A stretch of DNA of 46,485 nucleotides from DATENM01 sp045807765 (GCA_045807765.1 JBJMGU010000134.1:1-46485), one strand, 5' to 3'. Shown: positions 1 through 7,473, counted from the stretch's first letter. The notes: generated by a model not told the origin, from the sequence alone. A program made the numbers and translations.

Positions 1-564
1 CACGGCGCAACGATCTGCGCGTAATGATTGCTGCAAAAAACTGACTACCTTACTGGTCAGCTCGTTGGCTGAATGCACCGTCAGCAGATCGCCCATAAAC
101 TCGTAGAGCGAGCGCAAGGTGTTGACCGTCTGGTCAGACAGCGCCCCCGAATCGGGCAGCCTGGCGGTGTTGAGAAAGCGCGCGTCCTGCGGCTGAATGA
201 TGCGGACCGGTTGCAGCCCGTCGTCTTTGTCAGACATGGTCTCGTCGGCTTCGCAGTCGCTGTCGTTGTGAAAGACGAACTCGACGCCATGCGCTCTGCC
301 GAGCCGTATGCGGTCGCCGTCTTTCAGTTTCGAGCGCTTCACCTGGCGGCCATTGACAAACGTCCCCGATGTGCTGCCGAGGTCGCGCACCTGGTAAGTC
401 GTGCCCTCAAGCGTGATCTCGATGTGATGGCGCGAGATGTACGGGTTGTCGAGCTTTAAATCGTTCGCGCCAAGACGCCCGATGCGAAACGGCACCGATC
501 CGACATCGAGGTCGCGCGCTTCGCCTTTGTCATCTCGCAATGTCAGGCTGGCTGGCTTCAGCAT
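1..564 (-). CDS. FHA-domain signalling protein, probably FHA-GAF (cut by window edge)
   Basis: The reading frame is open from an ATG at 564 to the window edge, so only the first 188 residues are visible. Residues about 5-100 form a forkhead-associated domain: RIGR, then SRHHIEI, then GSTSGTFVNGR, the phosphothreonine-binding pattern. After a linker, residues about 150-188 (LYEFMGDLLTVHSANEL, then a stretch ending RADRCAV) look like the start of a GAF domain. A GGGGAG ribosome-binding site precedes the ATG. Such N-termini occur on histidine kinases, sigma-54 activators, cyclases and PP2C phosphatases, so the output domain cannot be named. It is the last visible gene of the gatB/cyclophilin/EutN run, 48 nt after the small Cys protein, and could be its regulator. 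FHA is certain; GAF is likely. Confidence 0.85.
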   Translation of the reverse strand, partial: MLKPASLTLRDDKGEARDLDVGSVPFRIGRLGANDLKLDNPYISRHHIEITLEGTTYQVRDLGSTSGTFVNGRQVKRSKLKDGDRIRLGRAHGVEFVFHNDSDCEADETMSDKDDGLQPVRIIQPQDARFLNTARLPDSGALSDQTVNTLRSLYEFMGDLLTVHSANELTSKVVSFLQQSLRADRCAV

Positions 565-612
565 AGCTCCCCTTGCGACGCCTGAGACGTTCAGCGCGGC
601 TCGCACAACCCA

Positions 613-999
613 TTAATAGCCGCGCATCTCACATGCGCCCGAACCCACACAATCACGGTCGGGTTCCACAACACACCTGCGAGGAGCGTTGGATGCGGCA
701 TGGTCTCGGCGCAGATCGAATCGCTCCAGGCCTGGATGTAGTGATTGTAGCGAATTATTGCCGGTGTCGGGAGAGTTATTTTGACACCCGCAAGCGGACG
801 GTTGAGCCGCGACGGGCAGGGCCGCGTCCGTCGCCCGCTGTTCACCGAGCATGATGATGATGATCGGCGAGCCGCCCGCACTTTGATGATTGGCAGGATT
901 GATCGCCGGTGTGATCGCCGCTCGCCCCGCGCCGCTTTCGAGCTGGCGCAGGACGCTTTCAAGTATTCGCCGGGTCATCTCCTGAGTTGAATCTGCCAT
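613..999 (-). CDS. Small Cys-containing protein with encapsulation-peptide-like N-terminus
   Basis: This 128-residue protein is not recognised by family. Residues 5-22 (QEMTRRILESVLRQLES) would form a short amphipathic helix of the type that targets cargo enzymes into bacterial microcompartments; a flexible Gly/Ala/Pro-rich stretch follows. Five cysteines are present: C70 and C72 (ACGC), then C109, C117 and C123 in a compact tail reading CVVEPDRDC and SGACEMRGY, which could bind a metal or Fe-S cluster. Codon use is biased like the neighbours throughout. It starts 14 nt after the stop of the second EutN gene, so it is very probably cotranscribed. The targeting role is inferred from the helix and the neighbourhood; no catalytic domain is visible. 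Confidence 0.65.
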   Translation of the reverse strand: MADSTQEMTRRILESVLRQLESGAGRAAITPAINPANHQSAGGSPIIIIMLGEQRATDAALPVAAQPSACGCQNNSPDTGNNSLQSLHPGLERFDLRRDHAASNAPRRCVVEPDRDCVGSGACEMRGY

Positions 1000-1013
1000 A
1001 CCGCTTGCGCCTG

Positions 1014-1286
1014 TTATCGCTTTTCTATCTCATCGACTACGCCGATGATGGCCGAATCTATTGCCGCGCCCGGCTGCCCGGTTGCCGCCGTCGAAGCCGA
1101 CCACCCTTCTCTTACCACAACGACCGTATCGCCGACGCCGGCATCCACCGCATCGAGCGCCAGCATCTCTTCTCCCGCCGGCGTGCCATCGGGATCAATC
1201 GGCTGCACGATCATCAACCGCCCGCCTTCATAGCGCGGGTCTTTTTGTGTTGAAACAACGTTGCCGACAACTTTTGCCAAAAGCAT
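1014..1286 (-). CDS. EutN/CcmL-type microcompartment vertex protein (second copy)
   Basis: The 90-residue protein opens LLAKVVGNVVSTQKD and continues GRLMIVQPID, then LALDAVDAGVGDTVVVV and a final AIIGVVDEIE, the full pattern of the EutN/CcmL family. Family members form pentamers that cap the vertices of polyhedral bacterial microcompartment shells. Length is typical. It lies 95 nt after the first EutN gene, with an iterated inverted repeat filling that gap, and just before a small protein with a cargo-targeting-like helix. It is clearly diverged from its neighbour (for example VREGWSAST where the other has WCRGKEASF), so the pair is not a recent duplication. No hexameric shell protein is in the window. 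Confidence 0.9.
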   Translation of the reverse strand: MLLAKVVGNVVSTQKDPRYEGGRLMIVQPIDPDGTPAGEEMLALDAVDAGVGDTVVVVREGWSASTAATGQPGAAIDSAIIGVVDEIEKR

Positions 1287-1294
1287 ATCTTAAA

Positions 1295-1396
1295 AGTGAC
1301 AGGTGACAAGTGACGAGTGACAAGTAGGATTGCGCCCGCCAAAGCTCTGCGGGATTCTGAGTGACCGCGTCTTGTCACTCGTCACTCGTCACTCTT
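1295..1396. repeat. Iterated inverted repeat, 7-nt GTGACAA/GTGACGA word, between the two EutN genes
   Basis: Left arm 1295-1324 and right arm 1371-1396 are inverted arrays of three to four 7-nt words around a 46-nt loop. The stop of the first EutN gene (TGA at 1384-1382, minus strand) lies inside the right arm. The word matches the repeat at 19249-19325. It ends 9 nt before the start of the second EutN gene. Confidence 0.88.
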
Positions 1397-1654
1397 AAAG
1401 ACCGAATCCACAATGCCGACGATGGTGCAGTCGGTCGGCACTTCGACCGGCATGAAGGGGAACGACGCTTCTTTGCCGCGACACCAGAAGACGATTTCGC
1501 CCGTTCCCGCGCCCACCGAATCAATGGCGACCATCGGCTTGCCGGCTGCCTGTAGGCTGGCGTCGAGCGGCTGAATCACCAGCAGCTTGCGCCCTTCGAG
1601 CAGCTCGTTCTTGACCGTCGCCACGACAGTGCCGATGACCCGTGCCAGTTGCAT
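1382..1654 (-). CDS. EutN/CcmL-type microcompartment vertex protein (first copy)
   Basis: This 90-residue EutN/CcmL family protein begins MQLARVIGTVVATVKN and contains GRKLLVIQPLD, AIDSVGAGTGEIVFW and DCTIVGIVDSV, matching the pentameric vertex-protein fold. The ATG at 1654 is preferred over an upstream in-frame start because the homology begins exactly there and it sits one base after the cyclophilin stop codon (TGA-T-ATG), implying translational coupling. The last residues (KSDE) and the TGA stop are encoded by the first iterations of an intergenic inverted repeat, so the native C-terminus may have been altered by the repeat. Shell hexamers and cargo enzymes are absent nearby. Confidence 0.9.
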   Translation of the reverse strand: MQLARVIGTVVATVKNELLEGRKLLVIQPLDASLQAAGKPMVAIDSVGAGTGEIVFWCRGKEASFPFMPVEVPTDCTIVGIVDSVFKSDE

Positions 1655-1655
1655 A

Positions 1656-2261
1656 TCAAAGTCCGATTTCGTTGCGCTTGACCAGGCGCACGCCTTTGAT
1701 GACGACCGGGTCGAGCGGCAGGCTGCCATTGCGACCGACCGGCGCGCGGCTGATGGCTTCGACGACATTCATGCCTTGAATGACTTTGCCGAAGATCGAA
1801 TACTGCCCGTCCCATTGGGGATTCGCCGCCGTACAAATAAAGAACTGACTGGTCGCGCTGTCAGGATCATTGTTGGTCCGTGCCATCGAGACCGTGCCGG
1901 CGATGTGCTTCAGCGTCTTTGAAAACTCGCCCGCGACTTTCTTCTGCCCCGGCTGTCCCATGCCCCAGGTCGCCGGGTCGCCGTTGATCGTGTTCGGATC
2001 GCCGCCCTGTATGGCGACGATGCGGTTTTCGATTTTGACGATGCGATGAAACTTGGTGCCATCGTAAAAATGATCGCGCGCCAGGTTCTTGAAATTGGCG
2101 ATGTTCTTCGGTGCTGCCGCCGTTTCAAATTCGATGACGATCTGCCCATAGCTCGTCTCCAGCACGGCGACTTCGTTCGGGTCTTCCCGGTGGCTGCACG
2201 ATGACGCGACGAGCGCCGCAACCAACAGCCAGGCGCACAATCCCAATCTATTTCTCATCAA
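1656..2261 (-). CDS. Cyclophilin-type peptidyl-prolyl cis-trans isomerase, lipoprotein
   Basis: The 201-residue protein catalyses proline isomerisation during folding of exported proteins. An N-terminal hydrophobic segment (LCAWLLVAALVASSC) ends in a probable lipobox cysteine near residue 22, so it should be a membrane-anchored periplasmic lipoprotein. The cyclophilin core follows: VLETSYGQIVIEF, then FKNLARDHFYDGTKFHRI, IQGGDP, AGTVSMAR, SATSQFFICT and FGKVIQGMNVVE. The catalytic Arg (FHRI) and the QFFI segment are kept. Its ATG overlaps the gatB stop by 4 nt, so it is translationally coupled to gatB, and the EutN gene begins one base after its stop. Coupling a housekeeping amidotransferase to a foldase and shell proteins is unusual. 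Confidence 0.92.
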   Translation of the reverse strand: MMRNRLGLCAWLLVAALVASSCSHREDPNEVAVLETSYGQIVIEFETAAAPKNIANFKNLARDHFYDGTKFHRIVKIENRIVAIQGGDPNTINGDPATWGMGQPGQKKVAGEFSKTLKHIAGTVSMARTNNDPDSATSQFFICTAANPQWDGQYSIFGKVIQGMNVVEAISRAPVGRNGSLPLDPVVIKGVRLVKRNEIGL

Positions 2262-3760
2262 ACCTCGGTTGAATCAAGAATCGCTTTCAATACTTTATTG
2301 ACGACCTGCGGATTGGCGCGGCCACCGCTCGCTTTCATCAACTGGCCGACGAAGAAGCCCATTAGCGAAGTCTTGCCGGCGCGGTACTGCTCCGCCTGTT
2401 TCGGATTGGCGGCCACCGCGGCTTCGGCCAGCCGGCGAATCTCGGCTTCGTCCGTTACCTGACCGCCGCCCATCGCCTTGACCACTTCGTCCGCCGTCCG
2501 CCCGCTGCGGTACATCTCGACGAGCGCCTCTTTGGCCATCTTGCCGCTGATCGTGCCCTCTTCGATCAGCTTGACGAGCGCCGCCAGATTCTCAGCCGCA
2601 ACCGGCGCGGCCTGAATTTCGGTGTCGCTCGCTTTCAGTTCGCGCACCAGCTCGTTGAGTATCCAGTTGGCCGCCGCCTTCGGGTTGCCCGCCGCCCGCG
2701 CCGCCGTTTCAAAGTAATCGGCCATCGTCCGCGACTCCGTAAGCAGCGCCGCGTCTTCGGGGGACAGGCCATATTCATCGAGAAACCTTTGGCGGCGCGC
2801 TTCCGGCAATTCCGGCAGTCCGCGACGATAGCCGTCAATCTCAGCGTCGCTGATCCTTAGCGGCGGCAAATCCGGCTCAGGAAAGTAGCGGTAATCGTGC
2901 GCCTCTTCCTTCGAGCGCATGGGAAAAGTCTTCGCCTCGTTCTCGTTCCACAGCCGCGTCTCTTGCGTGATGCTCTGGCCGGCTTCGATGGCGACGATCT
3001 GCCGGTTGATCTCGTACTCGATGGCCTTTTGCAGGAAGCGGAACGAGTTGATGTTCTTCAACTCGGCGCGCGTGCCGAACTGCGGTGCGCCCTTCAGTCG
3101 CACAGAGACATTGGCGTCGCAACGCAGCGAGCCTTCTTCCATGTTGCCGTCGCAGACTTCGGCGTAGGCGAGCGCCCGTCGCACATACTGCATGTAATCG
3201 TAGGCTTCCCACGACGAGCGGAAATCAGGCTCCGAAACGATCTCGGCCAGCGGTGTGCCGCTGCGGTTCAGATCAACATAAGACTTCGCCGCGTCCGCCA
3301 TGCCTTCGTGCAGCGACTTGCCGGCGTCTTCTTCAAGGTGCAGGCGGGTGATGCGAAAGCGCTTCGCTTGCCAGGCAAGAGGCTGGCCGTTGTCGTTGCG
3401 TAAGGCGGTGGGAATCTCGACCCAGCCGCGCTCGGAAAACGGGCGGTCGTATTGTGAGATTTGATAGCCCTTCGGCAAGTCTGGATAAAAATAGTTCTTG
3501 CGCGAAAAGATAGATTCACGGTTGATCTCAAGGTTGAGCGCGAGCGCCGCCTTCGCCGCAAGCGCGACGACGCGACGGTTCAAGACCGGCAGCGCCCCCG
3601 GCAGTCCCAGGCAGACCGGGCAGGTGTTGGCATTCGGCTCGTCGCCGACTTGCGCCGCACAGCCGCAGAAGATTTTCGACGCCGTCTTCAACTGCGCGTG
3701 TATCTCCAGTCCGATGACCGGCTCGTATTTGTCTCGAATCTCTTTCGCGGGGGTAGTCAT
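2258..3760 (-). CDS. gatB: Aspartyl/glutamyl-tRNA amidotransferase subunit B
   Basis: GatB is the tRNA-binding and phosphorylating subunit of the GatCAB complex, which amidates misacylated Glu-tRNA(Gln) and Asp-tRNA(Asn). The 500-residue length is normal. The N-terminal cradle domain shows EPVIGLEIHAQL, the zinc Cys set FCGCAAQVGDEPNANTCPVC, PKGYQISQYDRP and HLEEDAGKSLHE; residues about 150-210 hold DLNRSGTPLAEIVSEPD and the GSLRCDANVSVR motif. The C-terminal YqeY-like tail ends NPQVVNKVLKAIL. The start at 3760 agrees with family alignments, and a sigma-70-like promoter lies just upstream at 3773-3802. gatA and gatC are not adjacent, so the complex is encoded at dispersed loci. Confidence 0.97.
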   Translation of the reverse strand: MTTPAKEIRDKYEPVIGLEIHAQLKTASKIFCGCAAQVGDEPNANTCPVCLGLPGALPVLNRRVVALAAKAALALNLEINRESIFSRKNYFYPDLPKGYQISQYDRPFSERGWVEIPTALRNDNGQPLAWQAKRFRITRLHLEEDAGKSLHEGMADAAKSYVDLNRSGTPLAEIVSEPDFRSSWEAYDYMQYVRRALAYAEVCDGNMEEGSLRCDANVSVRLKGAPQFGTRAELKNINSFRFLQKAIEYEINRQIVAIEAGQSITQETRLWNENEAKTFPMRSKEEAHDYRYFPEPDLPPLRISDAEIDGYRRGLPELPEARRQRFLDEYGLSPEDAALLTESRTMADYFETAARAAGNPKAAANWILNELVRELKASDTEIQAAPVAAENLAALVKLIEEGTISGKMAKEALVEMYRSGRTADEVVKAMGGGQVTDEAEIRRLAEAAVAANPKQAEQYRAGKTSLMGFFVGQLMKASGGRANPQVVNKVLKAILDSTEV

Positions 3761-3772
3761 CCGTCGCCCGTG

Positions 3773-3802
3773 AGTATAGCAAATCGATTCGCGGATTGAT
3801 AA
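3773..3802 (-). promoter_or_regulatory. Candidate sigma-70 promoter for gatB
   Basis: On the minus strand a -10 element TATACT (3778-3773) and a -35-like TTATCA (3802-3797) are separated by 18 nt, 12 nt upstream of the gatB start codon. Such a short leader suggests an almost leaderless transcript or a chance match. This is a motif match only. Confidence 0.35.
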
Positions 3803-3815
3803 GCGCGGCTCGCCT

Positions 3816-4412
3816 TCACGGCTTGCCGGCGTCGCCTGCGGCCAGTGCGTAGCGATTCAGCCGCTTGCGGGCGAGGGCGTTCATCTTTAACTCGGCTTGC
3901 GGCGCCGCCTCTTTCATTCGCAGGAAGAGGCTGACGATGTCGCCGCTGTGGCCGAGCGCCCGGTGCATCTCCCACAGGCGCATGGGGCGGGTGACGACCA
4001 GATCAACATTCGCAATAGCAATCTCTGAAAAGTTGCCGCGCGCCCTGAGCGTTGCGCCGCCCAGCCAGTCGGCATCCAGCTCGATCTCACGCACGCCGGC
4101 CCAGGGAATGAACTGGCGCTCGCGCCCGCTGGCGGTTTCGCGAATGCCGTCGGGGCTCACTTCGACCGCCGTTCGTGCGTCACGCTTGAAAGCGATGAGC
4201 ATCAACCCATACGTCAGCCACATCAGCAGGACCGGGATGAAGGCAAGAATGGGAAAGATAATCTCTTTTAGCACGTCCTCAAGGTCGGATTCGGTGAGAA
4301 TCGCTAGCCCTGCGCCGAGGCCGCCATAGATGACGGTCAACAGCAACACCACCTGCCAGTACGAGCGTGTGTAGAAATAGCTGCCTTGCCGTTTTATGGT
4401 TAGCGATTCCAA
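3816..4412 (-). CDS. Membrane protein with C-terminal PH-like cytoplasmic domain, unknown function
   Basis: The 198-residue product has two hydrophobic helices, about residues 19-38 (WQVVLLLTVIYGGLGAGLAI) and 51-73 (IIFPILAFIPVLLMWLTYGL), followed by a soluble domain. The pattern there (VSPDGIRETASG, QFIPWAGVREIELD, and strands ending NVDLVVTRP) resembles the bacterial PH-like domains of YcxB-type proteins, where a membrane hairpin precedes a beta-rich domain. The start is a TTG at 4412, chosen because a GGGAG site lies about 10 nt upstream and no in-frame ATG is available there. It is divergent from typA and 55 nt upstream of gatB. Function unknown; the PH-like assignment is tentative. Confidence 0.7.
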   Translation of the reverse strand: MESLTIKRQGSYFYTRSYWQVVLLLTVIYGGLGAGLAILTESDLEDVLKEIIFPILAFIPVLLMWLTYGLMLIAFKRDARTAVEVSPDGIRETASGRERQFIPWAGVREIELDADWLGGATLRARGNFSEIAIANVDLVVTRPMRLWEMHRALGHSGDIVSLFLRMKEAAPQAELKMNALARKRLNRYALAAGDAGKP

Positions 4413-4505
4413 ACCAGGCTCACTCCCATCTGCCGCGTTGATCCACTGTTTCAGTGATTATACCAGCAAGGGCAGGCGATGTAATCCTTTGATTGGCGCG
4501 CCTGC

Positions 4506-4535
4506 CTGACACGCCGCGTGTGAATCTGCTATGAT
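4506..4535 (+). promoter_or_regulatory. Candidate sigma-70 promoter for typA
   Basis: A -35 box CTGACA (4506-4511) and a -10 box TATGAT (4530-4535) with an 18-nt spacer lie 22 nt upstream of the typA start, in the divergent gap between a membrane-protein gene and typA. Each hexamer differs from consensus by one base. Confidence 0.5.
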
Positions 4536-4557
4536 ATTGGTTTCGCCATAGAGCGAA

Positions 4558-6387
4558 ATGGAGGACATGGTGCAAGCAATACCGAATATACGCAATATCG
4601 CCATCATCGCCCACGTTGACCACGGCAAGACGACGCTGGTTGACGCGATGCTGAAACAGTCTGGTCTCTTCCGCTCGAATGAAACGACCGTCGAGCGCAT
4701 GATGGATTCGATGGACCTGGAGCGCGAGCGCGGCATCACCATCATGGCTAAAAACGCCTCGGTGCATTACGGCCCGGTCAAGATCAACATCGTCGACACG
4801 CCCGGCCACTCGGACTTCGGCGGCGAAGTTGAGCGCGTTTTGAAAATGGTGGACGGGGTCATGCTGTTGGTAGACGCCAGCGAAGGGCCGCTGCCGCAGA
4901 CCCGTTACGTCTTATCGAAAGCCCTGGCGCAAAAGCTGCCGGCCATCGTCGTCATCAACAAGATAGACCGCCAGGACGCCCGCGCCGAAGAGGTCGTCAG
5001 CGAAGTCTTCGACCTGTTCATCGATCTCGACGCCACCGAAGATCAAGTTGACTTCCCGGTCATCTATGCCATCGCCCGCGACGGCATCGCCAAGCAGAGC
5101 CTGGACGGCGACAGCACGGATTTGCGCCCGCTGTTTGACGAGATTATCAAAACGATCCCGCCGCCGCCGCCGCCGCGCGAAGCGGTCTTGCAGATGCTGG
5201 TGGCGAATCTCGATTACAACGACTACGTCGGGCGGCTGGCCATCGGGCGCATCTTTTCCGGCGCGGTCGCGGTCGGCGACCAGATCAGCATTTGCAAACT
5301 GGATGGCCGCATCGAGAAAACCCGCGTGTCGAAGCTCTACGCCTTCGAGGGCATGAAGCAAACGCCGATTGAGCGGGCCGAGGCGGGTGAGATTGTTGCG
5401 CTCGCCGGCATTGAAGACATCTATATCGGCGAAACCGTCTCGGCGGCTGACGATCCGCGCCCGCTGCCACGCATCACCGTCGACGAGCCGACCATCTCAA
5501 TGCTCTTCGGTGTCAATGTCTCGCCCTTTTCTGGCCGCGAAGGCAAGTATGTCACTTCCAGAAAAATCCGCGAGCGGCTCGACAAAGAAGCGCTCGCCAA
5601 CGTCGCCATCCGCGTCGAAGACACCGATTCGATGGACACCTTCAAAGTGTCCGGGCGCGGCGAATTGCAGTTGGCCATTATCATCGAGATGATGCGCCGC
5701 GAAGGCTACGAGCTACAGGTGTCGAAGCCCGAAGTCATCACTCACAATGAAGGCGGCAAGCGGCTTGAGCCCATCGAGCTGGCAGTGATCGATTGCCCGG
5801 ACAGCTTCATCGGCATCGTCACCGAAGCGCTGGGGCGGCGCAAGGGGCGCATGATGAAGATGGTCAATCACGGCACGGGCCGCGTGCGCATGGAGTTTGA
5901 AGTTCCGTCGCGCGGCCTGATCGGCTTCCGCAGCGAGTTTCTCACCGACACCAAGGGCACGGGGCTGATCAACACCATCTTCCTACGCTGGGACGAGTGG
6001 CAGGGGACGATCTCGCAGCGCATCACCGGGGCGCTGGTCGCGGATCGTTCGGGCACGGCGACGACTTACGCGCTCTATAACCTGCAAGAGCGCGGCGAGT
6101 TGTTCGTCAAGCCGAACACAGAGGTTTACGAAGGCATGGTGATCGGCGAGAACGCCCGCGACGTAGACCTCGATGTCAACGTCGTCAAAGAGAAGAAGCT
6201 GACCAACATGCGCGCCTCGACTGCCGACGAAGCCATGCGGCTGGTGCCTTTCCGCGAGCTGTCGCTTGAGCAGGCGCTTGAATTCATCCGCGAAGACGAG
6301 CTGGTCGAAGTGACGCCCGCTTCGATCCGCATGCGCAAGAAGATTCTCGCCTCAAATCAGCGACCGAAAGGCCGCGCCACCGAATAG
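4558..6387 (+). CDS. typA: Ribosome-associated GTPase TypA/BipA
   Basis: TypA/BipA is a translational GTPase of the EF-G superfamily that binds the 70S ribosome and supports ribosome assembly and stress adaptation. The 609-residue length matches the family. GTPase motifs are intact: G1 AHVDHGKTT, switch I ERGITI, G3 DTPGHSDFGGEVERV and G4 NKIDR. They are followed by a beta-barrel domain, EF-G-like domains III and V (SGRGELQLAIIIEMMRREG, RGLIGFRSEFLTDTKG) and the BipA-specific C-terminal domain (YEGMVIGENAR, KEKKLTNMR). The start is either ATG 4558 or ATG 4567; the internal GGAGG lies too close to the second to settle it, so the longer form is given. A hairpin follows the stop. Confidence 0.97.
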   Translation: MEDMVQAIPNIRNIAIIAHVDHGKTTLVDAMLKQSGLFRSNETTVERMMDSMDLERERGITIMAKNASVHYGPVKINIVDTPGHSDFGGEVERVLKMVDGVMLLVDASEGPLPQTRYVLSKALAQKLPAIVVINKIDRQDARAEEVVSEVFDLFIDLDATEDQVDFPVIYAIARDGIAKQSLDGDSTDLRPLFDEIIKTIPPPPPPREAVLQMLVANLDYNDYVGRLAIGRIFSGAVAVGDQISICKLDGRIEKTRVSKLYAFEGMKQTPIERAEAGEIVALAGIEDIYIGETVSAADDPRPLPRITVDEPTISMLFGVNVSPFSGREGKYVTSRKIRERLDKEALANVAIRVEDTDSMDTFKVSGRGELQLAIIIEMMRREGYELQVSKPEVITHNEGGKRLEPIELAVIDCPDSFIGIVTEALGRRKGRMMKMVNHGTGRVRMEFEVPSRGLIGFRSEFLTDTKGTGLINTIFLRWDEWQGTISQRITGALVADRSGTATTYALYNLQERGELFVKPNTEVYEGMVIGENARDVDLDVNVVKEKKLTNMRASTADEAMRLVPFRELSLEQALEFIREDELVEVTPASIRMRKKILASNQRPKGRATE

Positions 6388-6399
6388 CAACGACCGGCG

Positions 6400-6425
6400 T
6401 AGCGCGGGCCGACGGGCCTGCGCTA
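6400..6425 (+). terminator. Hairpin after typA, possible terminator
   Basis: An inverted repeat (TAGCGC, then GGCC, loop GACG, GGCC, GCGCTA, with one G-U pair) starts 12 nt after the typA stop and could form an 11-bp stem. No strong U-tract follows (TCGCTTTGATTC), so it may be a processing or stability element rather than an intrinsic terminator. Confidence 0.4.
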
Positions 6426-6437
6426 TCGCTTTGATTC

Positions 6438-6466
6438 TTGAAAGGCGCGGCACGGGGTTGTATAGT
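6438..6466 (+). promoter_or_regulatory. Sigma-70-type promoter for the pilin-like secreted protein gene
   Basis: TTGAAA (6438-6443), a 17-nt spacer and TATAGT (6461-6466) form a near-consensus promoter 53 nt upstream of the ATG at 6520. It separates this gene from typA transcriptionally, consistent with the hairpin just before it. Confidence 0.6.
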
Positions 6467-6519
6467 CTAAGCCGCTCCCCCCGGTATCGCCTCCCCAGAT
6501 ATTATTGCCGGAGTCGTTG

Positions 6520-7275
6520 ATGAAAAGGATCATTAGCACGCTGATCATTCTGGCCTTGAGCGCCGGTGTGGCCGCGGCGCAGAAAGCGCAATCGCCGACC
6601 GCGGCGGCGCTGAATTTCTACCGCGCGCTGAAAGAAAAACGCTACGTCGAAGGCTTCCGCCATTCGGTCTATCGCGGCGCCGTCGAAGGCTTGTCGGCAG
6701 CCGAGCTGCAAGAGCTGGAGCCCGACTTTGCCCGCACCTTCGCGCAGATTCCCGACCGCATCGAGCCGCAGGGCGAGCAGGTTGCAGGCGATACCGCCAC
6801 CGTCATGCTGAAGTTTGCCGATAATGATCAGCCGCAGGTGGTCGCACTCATACACGTCGGCGGCGAATGGCTGGTGGGCGATCAGGGAGCACTCGCAGAG
6901 GTCAACCAGCAGGGCCGCGCTTACTTTTTCAATGCCCGAATGATTGCCAACGAAGACGAAACGGTTGATATCCTTCAGCACATCATCGGCGCAGAGGTTC
7001 TCTACGGGCGCAAGTATGCGGGCCGCGCCGCCGCGCTTGCCGAATTGATCCGCCTCGGCGGCGTACCAAAGGAGATGGAGAGCGGCCTCGTCAACGGCTA
7101 CCGCTTCGTGATGGCCTTGAGCGCCGATCAATCATCGTTCACCGTCACGGCGGTGCCAGTCACTTATGGCAAGAGCGGACGGCTGTCGTTCTACGCAGAC
7201 ATCAATGGCTTGCACGCTCAGGATTTGAAGGGCCAGCCCGCAACCGTCAATGCGCCGCTGTTTCAACCGAAGTAA
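6520..7275 (+). CDS. Secreted protein with NTF2-like and pilin-like domains, unknown function
   Basis: The ATG at 6520 (MKRIISTLIILAL) is chosen over the upstream TTG because GGAG lies 9 nt before it and a classic Sec signal peptide then starts at residue 1, with a cleavage site near AAAQ at residue 20. The 251-residue protein has an N-terminal half (AALNFYRALKEKRYVEGF, then VMLKFADNDQPQVVALIHVGGEWLV) resembling DUF4878/NTF2-like domains. The C-terminal half (ILQHIIGAEVLYGRKYAG, LAELIRLGGV, GYRFVMAL, AVPVTYGKSGRLSFYADINGL) resembles the globular domain of type IV pilin-like proteins. The prepilin leader and long hydrophobic helix are absent. It has its own promoter and is followed by an iterated inverted repeat. 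The function is not known. Confidence 0.75.
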   Translation: MKRIISTLIILALSAGVAAAQKAQSPTAAALNFYRALKEKRYVEGFRHSVYRGAVEGLSAAELQELEPDFARTFAQIPDRIEPQGEQVAGDTATVMLKFADNDQPQVVALIHVGGEWLVGDQGALAEVNQQGRAYFFNARMIANEDETVDILQHIIGAEVLYGRKYAGRAAALAELIRLGGVPKEMESGLVNGYRFVMALSADQSSFTVTAVPVTYGKSGRLSFYADINGLHAQDLKGQPATVNAPLFQPK

Positions 7276-7377
7276 AAGGAACCACAGATGAACACAGATG
7301 AACACAGATAGGAAGGAAAGAGGACGAACTCTGTCTCTGTTTCATCCGTGTTCATCTGTGTTCATCTGTGGTTCCTT
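7276..7377. repeat. Iterated inverted repeat, 10-nt word, between the pilin-like gene and hpnC
   Basis: Two 34-nt arms (7276-7309 and 7344-7377) are reverse complements with a single mismatch, separated by a 34-nt loop. Each arm contains three iterations of a CACAGATGAA-like word. The left arm starts directly after the TAA stop at 7273-7275. The transcript could form a very stable hairpin between two co-directional genes; there is no U-tract. Confidence 0.9.
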
Positions 7378-7423
7378 TCTTCCTGGACTGCCATCGCCGC
7401 TTTCTTCAACAGCCCGAAGCCAA

Positions 7424-7429
7424 TATAAT
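7424..7429 (+). promoter_or_regulatory. Candidate -10 box upstream of hpnC
   Basis: A perfect TATAAT lies 44 nt upstream of the hpnC ATG, but the position 17 nt further upstream (TTTCTT) is a poor -35 match. It could be the start point of the hpnCDE operon. Confidence 0.35.
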
Positions 7430-7473
7430 CTAACCTTGAGATTGGCGAATAGCATCCCGCTTTCGAATTACCG

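Noticed and set aside
591..962. Alternative frame of the small Cys protein as evidence for a frameshift
   Set aside because: The frame from 999 to 613 is uninterrupted with good codon bias to its stop; the other frame shows poorer codon use, so no frameshift is needed.
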